64,000 nucleotides of DNA from assembly GCA_000697475.1 (NCBI GenBank), contig JNEU01001116.1, positions 51,797 through 115,796 on the forward strand. The letters are read 5' to 3'. Below, one piece after another: positions 1 to 11,779 of this stretch. Each line of letters starts with the position of its first letter. Position 1 is the stretch's first letter. The DNA is from Lichtheimia corymbifera B2541. Taxonomy: Eukaryota; Mucoromycota; Mucoromycetes; Mucorales; Lichtheimiaceae. A model generated the notes under the pieces. It was given only the letters and a program-made list of their open reading frames with translations, was not told where the DNA came from and searched no databases. A program made the position numbers and the translations under genes.

Positions 1-767
1 CTGATCCGATTCCTTGAGTCGAGCCTGGTTGAAAGAGCTTCGTCTTCGCCTAGTAATGACCCATACAAGCTTGGCGACAAAGGGACGCAGCTTTCGTACG
101 ATATCTTCACCATCATCCAATTCCCATCCGCCTTCAATGTGTACATGGGGTTCGATATGGCGAATCATGTGAATTTTGCCTTCTTCTGTTGAGCATTGGA
201 GAATTTTGCGATTGTCGAGCACGTCCAACAATCCAGCCTTGGTGAGTAATTCAAAGATTTGATCTCGTTCCTCATCCGAGTTGATGTGTATGATTGTGTA
301 AATATCGTACAGCTGTGCTAGTCGTGTAATCATTGCCACTGCCTTTTCTTGGAATGCATGGTTGGGCGTGTCAACATCCGATGATGGATTCCATAATACA
401 GTCTATAGAAAATAACCCCATGATCAATATTTGTTCTCTATCCCATCAATGAAAAAGACTTACATTCTTTAACGACAAGGTCATTTTCTTTTTAGATCCT
501 CTCAAAAGTCTTGCGCTCCAAGTGGTCGGTGCCTATATATATATCACATTAGTAATCTCGGTCCGTTGTCATGACTACCCGCTGTTTGCTTTTTACCTGC
601 CGTTCACCACTGCCGACTGCTCGACGTGGGGGTCGACTCGATGGCGGAAATCGTTTGTACAAGAAAATGGCGGCACCAATGAGAGCTGCTGCTAATGACG
701 AGTAGCCGAGGAGACGAAGCACCCATTGTGGCAACCATCGCTTTTGTGTAGTAGTAGTAGGTGACAT
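1..767 (-). CDS. PEX22: PEX22-like peroxisome assembly protein (3' end cut by window edge)
   Basis: Exons 597-767, 464-532 and 1-402, the last running off the window. The N-terminus has a hydrophobic segment at about residues 18-37 followed by a basic stretch, as in a membrane-anchored protein with a cytosolic domain. The last exon encodes a Rossmann-like domain with the PEX22 signature: a sentence-like stretch 'ILQCSTEEGKIHMIRHIEPH' followed by a 'IVRKLRPFVAKLVWV' strand/helix, which matches plant and fungal PEX22. In the family this protein anchors the ubiquitin-conjugating enzyme PEX4 at the peroxisome for PEX5 receptor recycling. The gene start is the only in-frame ATG before the anchor. 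Both introns are short GT-AG introns and keep phase. Family assignment is by recognition of the domain pattern, so moderately sure; the C-terminal end is not visible. Confidence 0.72.
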
Positions 768-2109
768 GATCTAGTCGTGGTGCTGGTAGTGGTATCGATT
801 AAGTTATAGTACAACGGAAAGAAAAAGGCGGTGATGACTTTTTGTGTTGAAGAATAAAGTAATATGCGAAAAAAGGGTGTGGTATAAACGAGAGAAAGGA
901 AGAAAGAAAGAGCTACACTAGATTGCTTTAGAATATAAGAATAAAAATACTCTCTCCTATATCTGTCTTTCACATGCTTGCACCCCGCACACTGGAAAGG
1001 TCACACAAATCCCACCAGTGGTGGCAATCTAAACGTCATTGGTCCCTTTGAGCAAGGTTTATCGGAACCCCACATGTACAGTACTATGGTTCGTGTAGTA
1101 GCAAGATGTTGTATATGCTATTGAATCCTCATGTTGCCATGCTGTTTTGCATTCAATGTTGCATTCACAATAGCAATCGACTGCATACCAAGTAGTTTAT
1201 AATAACAGATCCCGCCATCTGCATGATCAATGCCAACACCGACCGGAGACACGTGCAAGCCATCTACCCGGATATTGCTTTTGCCATCGACATGACGTCG
1301 AGTACTCGAAGTTTATTGTCTTTGATTGGTTTATCAAAGCAAATGACACCATCTGAAGCATCATTTACTGCTGTCTCAAAGCCAGATAGCATGTATTCAT
1401 GAGCATATTGTCGCGTAATAAAAGTATTCCTAGAACAAAGATATGTTGTCATTGTCAACATGGTGGTTTTACCCGGGTCATCATGCAGGGTTACGGTGCA
1501 GGATTTCAAAATCCCGTTGGATTATCAGGGATCTTTGATTTGATTCGGTATTATGACCGTGTGTGCGTACAAAGATTGCCACAACAAAGAATAGTGAGAT
1601 GGTGCAATCAGAACCCATAAGTATAATGCCGTGCTGCATACATGTTCCAAAGCGAGGAATCTTATTATGACAAGCAAAACGTGCACGTGATGATGCTACT
1701 GTACATGCATAAAGAAGGCATGGAACCCGTACACTACATGACACCATGTATCCCAAGCTAATTGATATCTGGTGCTACTATCAGCAATCTCCCTTTGCAT
1801 CACCACAGTTTCTCTTTCCTCAGAGGCTTTTCATGCAATGTTGTATGGTACAAAGTCAATGACTTTTATTGATGGATCAAGCGATAATATATGATGAATG
1901 AACATGCTACTCAACAAAGGACTCCTAGTCGCTAGCCAACCCATCTTGCTAGACAATGAAAGCAAGGTGTAATCATCATTTACTATTAAAGGGGATTGGC
2001 TTATGTCAACAACTGGTTTGGATGATAATCCTCCTCCAATGCGCTGGAATTTCACCTCAGTTTCCCGTTTTACCTTGTCTCCTCCTTTCTCTATTTTACG
2101 CTTTCGGTT
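768..2109. other. Intergenic region without a supported gene
   Basis: This 1.3 kb separates the divergent PEX22-like and TM9SF genes. Short open frames exist on both strands (for example 1264-1509 minus, 81 codons, containing a GKTTML stretch). None shows splice-consistent extension or a family I recognise. The stretch next to 2050-2100 is CT-rich and is probably the TM9SF leader. Confidence 0.5.
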
Positions 2110-4670
2110 ATGCTTGCGTTGGTGGCAGTCGTTTTACTCATTGCGACAGCCTGTCCATTGCTCTCTGCATTCTATGTGCCAGGAGTAACCCCCAAGGCGT
2201 ACCATTCCAACGACCGTGTTCCTTTGCTGGTCAACAAGATAGTCTCTGAAAATACCCAACTCCCCTTTGCTTATGGCGATTTACCTTTTGTCTGCACTCC
2301 CAAAGATGGTGTCAAGCGTACATGGTTGAATCTTGGCGAGGTGTTGAGAGGCGATAGACTGATGAGCAGCGATTACGAGGTATTGTAAAGGAGAAGGGGT
2401 TCTATTGCATACCACTTGTAGTACTCACAACGCGCGTTCAAGCTTATCGTGGGCCGCAACACACAATGTGAGCAGCTATGCACGGTGACCGTTTCAGAAC
2501 ATGATGCCGATGAAGCCAAACGTCTTGTGCAAGAGGAATATCGAGTAGAATGGTACGTTAATGGGGGAGGACCTTTTCATGGTAGGCTGATGTTTTTTTT
2601 CTTTGCAGGATTGTCGATAATTTACCTGGTGCGACAGTGCTAAAGTACAATGCATCGTCAGAAACATCCACAGCTTTACTCCCTTACTTTCCACTTGGAC
2701 AAGTCAAGGTACACGTATAAAGGATTGTAGTGTGGAAAACAGGCTTTCTCATTATATACAATGGTAGGGGGATCAAGTTTTTCTCAACAACCACGTGACA
2801 TTGCAATTATTGTATCAATCTGCTCAAGGCGATCAAAGATATATTGTGGGATTTGAAGTCTATCCAGCCTCGTAAGTAGTAGTTTGAGATTCATGCTGCG
2901 GTGGGTGACTGATTGTTCCGATAGTTATGCCGACCCATCCTCGTGCGACAAGGCTGCAGCAGCACCTATGAAACAAATTGGAACCGGCAAAACGTCCATC
3001 ACTTACACCTATTCAGTCATTTGGAAAGAGGTTGGTACAAATTTCGGAAATGCTATATACAAGAGATATCTAAGAGAGGGTTGTTTGCTCAGGCGACCGA
3101 TATTACATGGGCCACACGATGGGATCGCTACCTTCAAATCTTCGAGTCACACATCCATTGGTATTCAATAAGCAATTCGCTCGTCATCACCATGTTCTTG
3201 ACCGGCATTGTCGCCATGATTATGCTACGTACACTGAGACGCGATATTTCATCCTACAATTCTTCCACCGATGAGGATGTCGAGGTAAAGGAACATTGCT
3301 GATGGGATATCAACCATAAGCTCAATTATTATGTTAGGCTTTGGATGAGGATTCAATTGGATGGAAGTTGTGCCATGGTGATGTCTTTCGACCTCCAAAG
3401 TTCACATTGCTGCTCGCTCCATTACTGGGTTCAGGCGTCCAATGTCTCGTTATGGTGGCAGGGACGATCGGTGAGTAGTCGATATACAGATCCCATCATT
3501 GTTGCTTACATGTGCTATTAGTTCTTTCCACGTTTGGGCTGCTCAATCCATCGTTTAGGGGAGGTCTCGTTTCTTATGGTATTGCATTCTATGTTTTGGC
3601 AGGGTAAGATGGCATGTGAATTGGGAACACAACGCATCCATGGTGACTAACCTGCATATTAGGTCGGTTGCTGGCTTTGCTAGTGCTCGTATGTATAAGG
3701 TGCTCAAAGGACAACAGTGGTTTAGGAATGCATTGATGGTACGTAAAACGTATATATGATATGTAAAAGAGACACTCATGTATAGGCGAATAGACGGCAA
3801 CGTTGATCCCATCGATTCTCTTTGTGGTGCTCTTTATTCTTAATCTCTTTGTATGGGGCCAGCAATCATCCTCTGCCATCCCATTCGGTACATTTTTCGC
3901 TCTCATTGCCATGTGGTTTGGTGTATCTACACCTTTGGTGTTTGCTGGTGCCGTTTTTGGAGCCCGTCGACCGATTATTGACCACCCTGTACGAACACAC
4001 CAGATCCCACGTCAAATTCCTGATCAGCCTTGGTATTTGGAATTGCATATCAGCATGCTTGTCGGCGGATTGATGCCTTTTGCCGTCATCTTTATCGAGC
4101 TCTTTTTCATTTTCAAGTCCATTTGGAGCGATCAGTACTATTACATGTTTGGCTTTTTGACGCTCGTGTTCCTAATTCTGGTGTTGACAACCGTGGAAAT
4201 TGCCATTGTCATTACGTATTTCAGTTTATGCAGCGAGGTAATTTTGATGGTGGATGGTGGATCATGGCATTGGCAGCATGCTCACATACATGTTATACGT
4301 AGGACTATCGATGGTGGTGGAAATCATTTGCAGTTTCTGCAGCTTCGGGTGTTTATGTATTCTTGTAAGTGCTGGTTTGACTTTTCAGTTCATGGTTGAA
4401 TAACAGCTCTGGTTGTGTAGGTATTCAATATTTTACTACTTTACCCGTCTCAAGGTGACAGGATTTGTGCCTGCTATTGTATACTTTGGACACAGCCTCA
4501 TGATATGCATGGTGTATGGGCTTTGCATGGGCACAATTGGGTTCTTTGCCACATTTTTCTTTATCCGAAAGATTTATGCTGCCATCAAGGTAAATGATAC
4601 AACAACATCATCTTGTTTGCTTTTATTGTCTTACTCACATAATGTTGGATCGACAATGTAGGTGGATTAG
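2110..4670 (+). CDS. Transmembrane 9 superfamily protein (nonaspanin, EMP70/TMN type)
   Basis: Thirteen exons: 2110-2379, 2422-2552, 2609-2708, 2768-2871, 2925-3030, 3093-3284, 3338-3470, 3522-3603, 3663-3738, 3794-4237, 4303-4364, 4421-4589, 4662-4670; sum 1878 nt, 625 aa, all phases consistent. An N-terminal signal peptide is followed by a lumenal domain with family landmarks (PF..GDLPF, W.LGE.LRGDR, ITYTYSV.WKE, WATRWDRYL), then nine predicted hydrophobic segments from about residue 275 onward with the typical QIPDQPWY and WWWKSF motifs. The protein ends in K-V-D, the last two residues coming from a nine-base terminal exon; a C-terminal KXD/E motif is known in this family as a COPI-binding Golgi retention signal. 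Nonaspanins act in endosome/Golgi membranes in cargo sorting and adhesion. Very secure. Confidence 0.95.
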
Positions 4671-5192
4671 TCAACAAACAAAGCAAGTTTCAGAGTTCTT
4701 TTATATTTTGTAACTAAACATATACCATTCTATGTAATTCATGTGGGAGAGGGTATGGGGATTATAGCAGTGGTTGTTGTATGATGGATGGAAAAGTAAT
4801 CTACACTGGCTTCTTGTACTACTGGTGGTGAGCAAGAGAGATGGGAAGGATGCTTAAGGAGGACATTGGCTTTGTGTATAGTGTTGCACAAGAGGACTCG
4901 TTGACGAATATCATAATGGGATTGATTCAGTTTCTTGCATGCCAGAGTATGAGCCTTGTATGCGATTTGACGAGGAGTCACTTGAGTAGTTGGGTCCCAC
5001 ATGCTGTAATATGTGTTCCTAATTGCATGCCACCGACACTTTCTTATATACTGCTTTGCCACCTTTTGACACCAAACATTCATAATACCAAACAAACAGT
5101 AATCATGGTAGATCATCCTTGTTTACCATAATGACCGCGGGGAGAAAAAGAAAAAGTGGGTGAGGGGGAATATGATGATGGGGTGAATGCTT
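4671..5192. other. Convergent 3' intergenic region
   Basis: These 520 bases lie between the 3' ends of the nonaspanin (plus) and the CDK (minus) and presumably hold both 3' UTRs. Open frames here (4739-5116 minus, 4841-5131 plus) lack any recognisable protein signature or splice-extended partner. Confidence 0.5.
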
Positions 5193-6179
5193 CTATTCGA
5201 ATGGCTGTTGTTGCTGTGGTTGTGGTTGTTGTTGTTGTTGCAAGTATCTAACTTCATTGAAATAAGGATGATTGAGAGCTTCCTTTGCTGATATCCGAAG
5301 TTGTGGTTGATATTGAAGCATGCGTGAGAGAAGATCAAGACCACAAGCATCGACATTAGGCAAGATGGTATTGATGCGCTGAGGAGGATAGATGATTTGA
5401 TGATTGTTTTTGCTGTTGTTGTATTCTGGTAGTTGTGATACGCCAGGCCAAGTTTGTTCTGTTGGTGTTCCCATCATTCGAAATATCTTTTGCAATTGAT
5501 CTTCGTTTGTGGTGCCTGGAAACAGTGGTCGTCCGGTATACATTTCCGCCATGATACATCCAGCCGACCAGATATCAATAGATGTCGAATACATGCGTGA
5601 ACCCAAGAGGACATCAGGTGCTCGATACCATAACGTGACCACCTCATTCGAGAACGTATTTACAGGGATGCCAAATGCACGTGCTAGACCAAAATCTCCA
5701 AGCTTGAGTTCAAGACGTTTGTTGATAAGCAAGTTTTGGGGCTTGAGATCGCGATGCAGGACTCGATTCTCGTGGCAATAGGCGATACCCTTGAGCAAAT
5801 GATACATGAATGTCTTGATAATCGTCGTTTCCAATGCTGAGCCTCCTGCATGATGATGACTGCCACCCGTGCGTGCTGCCATATCCATATACTTTTTCAA
5901 ATCCTGCTCCATATACTCAAACACCAAAATGAGCTTGCTCTCGGTATGAATGACATCAAGGAGGCGAACAATGTTGGGATGCTTCAGTTCCTTCATGAGG
6001 GAAATCTCGCGAATGGCAGTGGATGGGGCACCTTCTTCAGCATCCAGGTGGATCTCCTTGAGAGCAACCAACTCCCCACTCAACCGGCTCTTGCCCTTGA
6101 ACACTGTTGCATAGGTGCCTTCGCCTAGCTTTTCCAGTCGCGTATATCGTTGATCAGGTGTTGCACTCGCATTCGACAT
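5193..6179 (-). CDS. PHO85: Pho85-type cyclin-dependent kinase
   Basis: Intronless, 328 aa. The kinase domain is complete: glycine loop GEGTYATV (19-26), catalytic Lys41, cyclin-binding helix PSTAIRE (52-58), HRDLKPQN (142-149, catalytic Asp144), DFG (162-164), and the activation segment ending in [15 protein letters not shown] loop rich in His/Gly (about 105-115) and a Gln-rich C-terminal tail are lineage decorations. Pho85/Cdk5-type kinases pair with Pho80/Pcl cyclins to control phosphate response, polarity and metabolism. I chose the ATG at 6179 because it gives the usual family N-terminus; the frame is open further upstream to 6359 but that part reads as low-complexity leader. Lack of introns is unusual among its neighbours. 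A Pho80-like cyclin gene lies at 43.5-45.3 kb. Distinguishing PHO85 from the related Cdk5 naming is a matter of convention. Confidence 0.9.
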   Translation of the reverse strand: MSNASATPDQRYTRLEKLGEGTYATVFKGKSRLSGELVALKEIHLDAEEGAPSTAIREISLMKELKHPNIVRLLDVIHTESKLILVFEYMEQDLKKYMDMAARTGGSHHHAGGSALETTIIKTFMYHLLKGIAYCHENRVLHRDLKPQNLLINKRLELKLGDFGLARAFGIPVNTFSNEVVTLWYRAPDVLLGSRMYSTSIDIWSAGCIMAEMYTGRPLFPGTTNEDQLQKIFRMMGTPTEQTWPGVSQLPEYNNSKNNHQIIYPPQRINTILPNVDACGLDLLSRMLQYQPQLRISAKEALNHPYFNEVRYLQQQQQPQPQQQQPFE

Positions 6180-6704
6180 GGCTTGTTTGTGAGGGAGTCG
6201 AAGAAAGAAAAAAGTTGCGTGTTTGTGTGTGCTGGAAGAAGGCGGGTCAGGAGAAGGAGAAAGAGAGAGAGAGAGAATGATGATGGTGCTACGTATGTAC
6301 GTCAAAGCAGCCGCCACATCATATCGGAACTTTAACATCATGTCGCATCTATTACTCATTGTCCTTTTGTATTCATCTCAGTCATTCTATCATCCCAACC
6401 CCTCGCATAAATGACGTCGTTTGATAGGCGTTATTGCTCGCACATCCTATCCTTACACATCACCGTATAATCAATCGTGTATAATCCAACACAACAATCA
6501 TTGCAAGCACATTGCATAACACATGAAACTATTGCTAAGAGCACAAATTGAATCAACTACTACCACCCCATAGCATACCTGTTACTAAGTAAAATACCGT
6601 CTTTAAATGATCCATTCAATGTTGTCGCATCATTGGGGGATGTATGTATATATATAGCTTCAAGTGATGAAGAGGGGTCGTATCATGCATAATGGTTGTT
6701 GGTG
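6180..6704. other. 5' region of the CDK gene and 3' region of the SANT-like gene
   Basis: No gene is supported. Bases 6240-6280 contain a GA-rich run which is CT-rich on the CDK strand and probably part of its leader. The remainder is AT-rich spacer and the 3' flank of the next minus-strand gene. Confidence 0.5.
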
Positions 6705-7297
6705 TTACAAGTAGGTTGGACGCACGGCGGTGACAAAAGATGGACGCATAGTAGTGGTTGTATGATGGGGTGATGAGTGAAACGTAGTTGCGTGAGGTGG
6801 CAATTTCCTTTGTTCCTTTGTGATCGCAAGCATCAATTTCAATTCCTTGATCCTCAATTTTGCCATTCTCTTTTCGTGTTTCATCATGTGCAATTGTAGT
6901 TGTATCTCTTTTTCCCTATCACCCATACTAATAATGTATCAGCTGTGGTATATAGTTGTAGGATACACTGCTCACCTTAATTCAGGTTCACGGTTTGATG
7001 GCTCGGGGGTAGGTGGTGTAGTTGGACTCGGGTAATCTTGTGAATGATGATGTGATTGTTTAGTTGCTGAATGATGATCTGAATCTTCAGCTTGTGGATG
7101 ATGTGAATCTTCAACTTGTGAATGATAATCTGAATGTTCAGCTTGTGAATGATGATCTGAATGTTCAGCTTGTGAATGGTGATCCGAGTCTTCAGCTTGT
7201 GAATGATAATCTAAATGTTCATCTTGTAATTGATGATCTGAGTGTTCAGTTGCAGAAGAAAGTACGCTGCCAATTTCTAATGAAGACAAGGATGAAG

Positions 7298-7345
<48 letters not shown>

Positions 7346-7991
7346 TGTCATTTTGTAAATGGCCATTTGGAACCACCATAGGCCGATTGCGTTGTTGTTG
7401 ATCGGATGATGGTATTCTTGGTATTAATGGTGTCAGGTGTGGATCAAACGCCCTTTGGCATTCATGATAATAGGGAAACCGGACTATACACACATGCGCT
7501 TAATATAGTTTTCCTTTTCAGGATTGCCATGTCAATACGTTACCTGTACTACGGCGAACAAGTTGCTGGGCCTTTACTTGGTAATATTTTTGCCTGAGAA
7601 CAAAGAGTTTAGCATACACCGTTTGGGTACGATCTTCAGTATTGAAGTATCGTAACGCCATATTCTTTGCAAACTTCATAGGGGAAGAGGTAAACAGCTT
7701 GTAGTGTTCAGGTTCGCTTAGGGTATCCAGCAGTGATAGTATCACTTGATGATCCCATCGATGCCTTTCTCTCCGCTGTCGACTCTTTAAAAGTGGTGGT
7801 GGAGGGGGACGCGTCGCTCTTGTTTTATTTCGTGTTAACATAGTTGGTGAGAAAGAGGAAGAAAAAAGTTGCAGCCCACTTTCGGAGGCTGATACTGCCA
7901 ATTCACAACCATTGTGTTTGTTACACAGGGTTTTGGATGAACCGGCTGCTGGCAAGCATCCTTCTTGACTATTGCTCAGATGATGAATCAT
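6705..7991 (-). CDS. SANT/Myb-like DNA-binding protein with His/Asp repeat tail
   Basis: Three exons: 7544-7991, 6976-7483, 6705-6927; 392 aa with consistent phase. Residues about 70-145 form a helix-rich segment starting RWDHQVILSLLD and containing regularly spaced aromatics, which resembles the Myb/SANT-like domains of trihelix-type and transposon-derived regulators. The middle exon has a run of consecutive Asp residues encoded by an (ATC)n/(GAT)n microsatellite, followed by about six imperfect copies of a nine-residue unit of the form HSDHHSQAE. The last exon encodes a Lys/Glu-rich amphipathic helix (about residues 320-350), probably a coiled coil. A nuclear regulator is likely but no target can be inferred. 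An alternative start is the internal Met at 7841. The gene is divergent from the PAXBP1-like gene, 202 bp ATG to ATG. Confidence 0.6.
7060..7240 (-). repeat. Imperfect 27-bp tandem repeats inside a coding exon
   Basis: The unit reads on the plus strand as variants of TTCAGCTTGTGAATGATGAT and encodes His-Ser-Asp-His-His-Ser-Gln-Ala-Glu on the minus strand. About six units are visible, differing mostly at synonymous or Glu/Asp positions. The frame is kept, so the protein tolerates copy-number change. Confidence 0.8.
7297..7343. repeat. (ATC)n trinucleotide microsatellite coding poly-Asp
   Basis: About fifteen consecutive ATC/CAT units on the plus strand, read as GAT codons on the minus strand within the SANT-like gene. 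Length is expected to vary between strains. Confidence 0.9.
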
Positions 7992-8193
7992 GATGGTAAT
8001 TGGACAAGGATAACTAATGCGTGTCTTTGTATCATCGCATCCATGTTCGCAATACTGATCTTTATTATAAAAGCCATTGTTATAAATTAAGAGAGAGATA
8101 GGGTGTCATGGAAATCTACATTATGCCAGATGCGACAGGCGTGCATTGGGTCCGCTGCGGCGTCTTCTCTTCCACTTACTTTTGCTAAACACC

Positions 8194-10887
8194 ATGTTCA
8201 AGAAAACGACTCGTGCAAAGAATATCCGACGCAAAATCGACACAAGCGATGACGAAAAGGAACCAGAAACTGGTAATGACTGGATCTATCACCATGGAAA
8301 CCCATCTTGTTAATGCTCTTCAGTTACAGTTGTCAGCCAAACCAAGATTGAAAAGAAAAAGAAACAAAAACCACGATCGCTCGGTTTAAGCTTTGATCAA
8401 GAGGTACTGAAAGGATCCACGCGCGTAATGGAGTTATTCAATGGGTTATTTCTTTTAGGAGGAAGGCGATGGGGAGACGTTTAAAGTGAAAAAGAGCAGT
8501 GCCAGTCGAAGGATCGCATCAGGACAACGTAAACTTGCTGTACCACCCATACAATCAACTACAACAACCACAACAGTAACAACTGATGCAACGACTATGG
8601 ATGAACAACAACCACCACCATCATCATCATCTTATACGAGTGAAGTTCTTGAATCATTAAGGAAAAGCACACCAAGTCGACCAGCACATATTGGAGCAAT
8701 GGATGATGTCGTCGAAAAGTTCCCCAATCTTATGACAGCACAAGTTGGATCGACCAGTATACCCAGTGCAAACGCTATTCATGCTGCCAAAATGAAACGT
8801 GAACAGATGCGGAAAGGGATTGTTGTACATGAAGAGGAGGATTTCGTTGCATTGGATGATGTAAGTGAAAAGATAGCTCCTTCTTGTCTCATTTGAAAAC
8901 TTACATTCTATATTCAGAGCACTGAACAGAAACGCCTTGTTCGGGAGGAAGATGAAATTGGAGATGATGGCGAAGCAGGTAAGGTAGACATTCTCTGTGT
9001 ATATGTGATACTTATTGTGATTGGGATTTAGAATATGAACAATACGTTGGTGAACGCTTGACACTCAACAAAAAGGCAGCACGCAAATTGGAAGCAGAAC
9101 GCAAGGCGAATGCTCGGGAAATGATTGCAGAAGCCCAAGAGGATGAGGAGGATGATGATCAAATGGAAGATATTGAACGATGGGAGAGCAATCTTATCCG
9201 ACATGGAGCTGTTCGACCACAACGCAAAGAAGAACAACAACGTGATCCTTATGCTCCTCCACCAGGTTATCGTCCAGCCATAGGTAAGGACGTTTTTGTT
9301 AATGACGACACGTTAGATTCTAATCCTTTGACCTAGTGCCAACACCTACACAAATCCCTGCTTTGGACGAAGCTATGCAGCATTTGGATATCGTATCGAA
9401 CGACCTCAACCAGATTCTACAAGAATATGATACACAATTGACTCAGATGGAGCAAAACAAGCAGAATCTACAAAGCGCAGAGTTGGATCTTGGCACTGAT
9501 ATATTGAGGAGCAGCGAACGATACGAATATTTCCAATCCTTGTCATCCTACGTCAACGACCTGGGAGAATTTTTGGATGCAAAGGTATGTGACGAGTGTC
9601 TTCCATATAGAAACAACGTCTCTAATAGCAGTGTTATTTTAGTTCCCTGAGTTGGAAGCGTTGGAAAAGGAGGCCCATGATCTGATTGCTGCAAAACACG
9701 CTATTATCAGCAAACGACGATGGGATGATGATATGGATGATTTACACGAATTCGCTCATGTGCCTGAAAAGATGGATGAGGAACAACAAGAGGATGGACG
9801 TGTCCAATATCAACGAGAAGGAAGTCAACGACGTAAAGAAGAGAGACAACGACGCATAGATGAACGACAAGATCTTATGGATGTGGATCCAGCAGATGTG
9901 GTACAAGAGCAAGGGCTATGGTCAGACGATGATTTGGAAGAAGAGTGGTCAGTGCAACACGAAGAGAAACTAGGTAAGGATGCAATGTTAGTGGTGTAAT
10001 TGTCTTGGGTTTAACTGGGAACATTTGTAGACAACATCCAAGACAACAAAGTACCTGCCATGTTGGAGGATGTCGGTGAAGAGTTTGAGTCGATGGAAGC
10101 TGTCAAGAGCAAGTTTGAAGCATGGAAGACACGCTTTTATGATGATTATACCAAGGCGTTCGGCAGTCTCAGTCTCCCCGGTGCATTCGAATTCTTTGTA
10201 CGCTGCGAACTTGTATCATGGGATCCATTCTCTCAGTCAACTGAATTTGAATCAATGCGCTGGCATACCATCTTATCACAATACGGCATCACAGAGCACG
10301 GTGACGATGCAGACGCCGAGCTGCTGAGCAAGATTGTTGAAAAGGTGTTGATCAAAAAGGTCAAGAGCATGTTGGATACACTGAATATAGCGTCAACCAA
10401 AGAGATGCGGTACGCAGCCCAGGTGGTGGAGCAAATTTCATACTATGTGGAAAAACACGATCGAGCCTATCAAGTATGTATACAAATGTACTACTATGCA
10501 AGTTGTTTTTTAACACTTTTTGTACTAGGATTTGATATCTGCAGTGGAAAATACGATCGATGATCAGCTCAAGGCATATGCGGATTTGATGGATACCATA
10601 ACCCTTCAACACAATAACAAAGCCAAAGAGCGCTTCTTTTGGAGACAATGCAAGGTATGACGAGAAAAAAAATATGTGCATGCGTACTGTGATTTAACAT
10701 GGACCCTCATCATTAGTATCTGAAAACGCTTCATGTTTGGCGACGACATCTTCCCAAAGAAACGATCAAATCTCTCGCTAGTGTGGTTATGAATCGTATA
10801 TTAGCGCCTATCCTACAGCCAGCCGTAGATCCCAGTGATGCACCATTACAACGAGAGGCTTTACACTTGGTGGAGCGTTTAGAATAA
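8194..10887 (+). CDS. PAXBP1: PAXBP1/GCFC-domain protein (spliceosome-associated, ILP1/Ntr2-like)
   Basis: Ten exons: 8194-8272, 8324-8403, 8459-8860, 8918-8978, 9032-9283, 9337-9584, 9643-9973, 10031-10473, 10529-10654, 10717-10887; 2193 nt, 730 aa. The basic N-terminus (MFKKTTRAKNIRRK) is the hallmark start of GC-rich-sequence DNA-binding-factor-like proteins. The middle is charged and coiled-coil rich (about 190-420). The C-terminal half carries the GCFC domain, with an FYDDYTKAFGSLSLPG stretch and a helical end. In animals and plants the family (PAXBP1, ILP1) partners with TFIP11/Ntr1 in the intron-lariat spliceosome; fungal members play the role of Ntr2. A nuclear splicing-disassembly role is therefore the best inference. 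Start is a Kozak-like ACCATG. Model closes cleanly. Confidence 0.85.
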
Positions 10888-11779
10888 ATTGACGGCATAT
10901 CACCATTTAGCTACACGTGCTGCTGCATAGAATAAATGAGGGATGAGGGATAATGTATAATACCAAAGAACTACTATCCATGTTGTTATGAGCCTAAGCT
11001 CCTGCACCAGTCAAACCATAAAGGCATATTGCTGTAGCTATGATACTTGCATTTCAAATCTCGTCGCAATGCAACCAGTCGACACTATAGTCTAGATGTG
11101 GTACAAAAAGGGATTTGGCACGCATAACGTCAAGGAACAAGTAGGTGTTTGTGTGAATGCATCTACGTATTTGGAAGCAGGGGGAGCTCTTAGCAACCAT
11201 GAAAGCGGATCCATTGCATCTTTTTTTTCAAACCAAGAATATAATGTACCTTCTTCGTGCACGGCCTATATTGAGATCGTAACCAAGAATAGTCGTAAAC
11301 ACAACCTGCCACCACCATCATTATTATCCTCCAACAACCCACAAAATATGCTCTCAAGATGATATGAAAAGTAAGGTCTATGATCAAGTATTATTAAAAA
11401 GAATGATCCTAATTAAGACTTTTGTAATGCATGGATGATAATGCCGATGATATAGGTCAGTGCACAAAAGATGTATAAACCCAGGTCATTTGGCATACAC
11501 TTGGATCCCGACGTTGAATGTTATTGGTGGGAATGAGAAGAGAGTGGGCGCTTTTGTGTGAGAGTCCTACTATACCGCTCCCTTTTCTTTCTCTTATATT
11601 CATTGTTCTCTTTCTTTCTCTCTCTCTGTGTCTTTTTAAGCACCCTTGGGTTGTGCTCTTTTATACACATCCTTCCTTTTCATCGTCTACACTTTCGCCC
11701 TATCACCTCCATCCTCCACGTCTTTCTTTTATCAACCGGTTGAAAGCGCCCCTCGACATAAAAAAAAAAGTTATATCCC
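10888..11779. other. Intergenic region; CT-rich leader near its right end
   Basis: No gene is supported over these 890 bases. Bases 11570-11770 are strongly pyrimidine-rich on the plus strand, the usual look of a leader or promoter in this window, and precede the phosphatase start. The open frame at 11096-11362 has no recognisable features. Confidence 0.5.

Noticed and set aside
1264..1509. Minus-strand frame with PGKTTML
   Set aside because: No Walker A consensus (GxxxxGKT) is complete, the frame has no splice partner, and flanking sequence is non-coding.
5193..6359. Longer kinase start at 6359
   Set aside because: The upstream 60 residues are Ser/Pro/Leu-rich leader sequence with no kinase-family counterpart, and the ATG at 6179 gives the usual Pho85 N-terminus.
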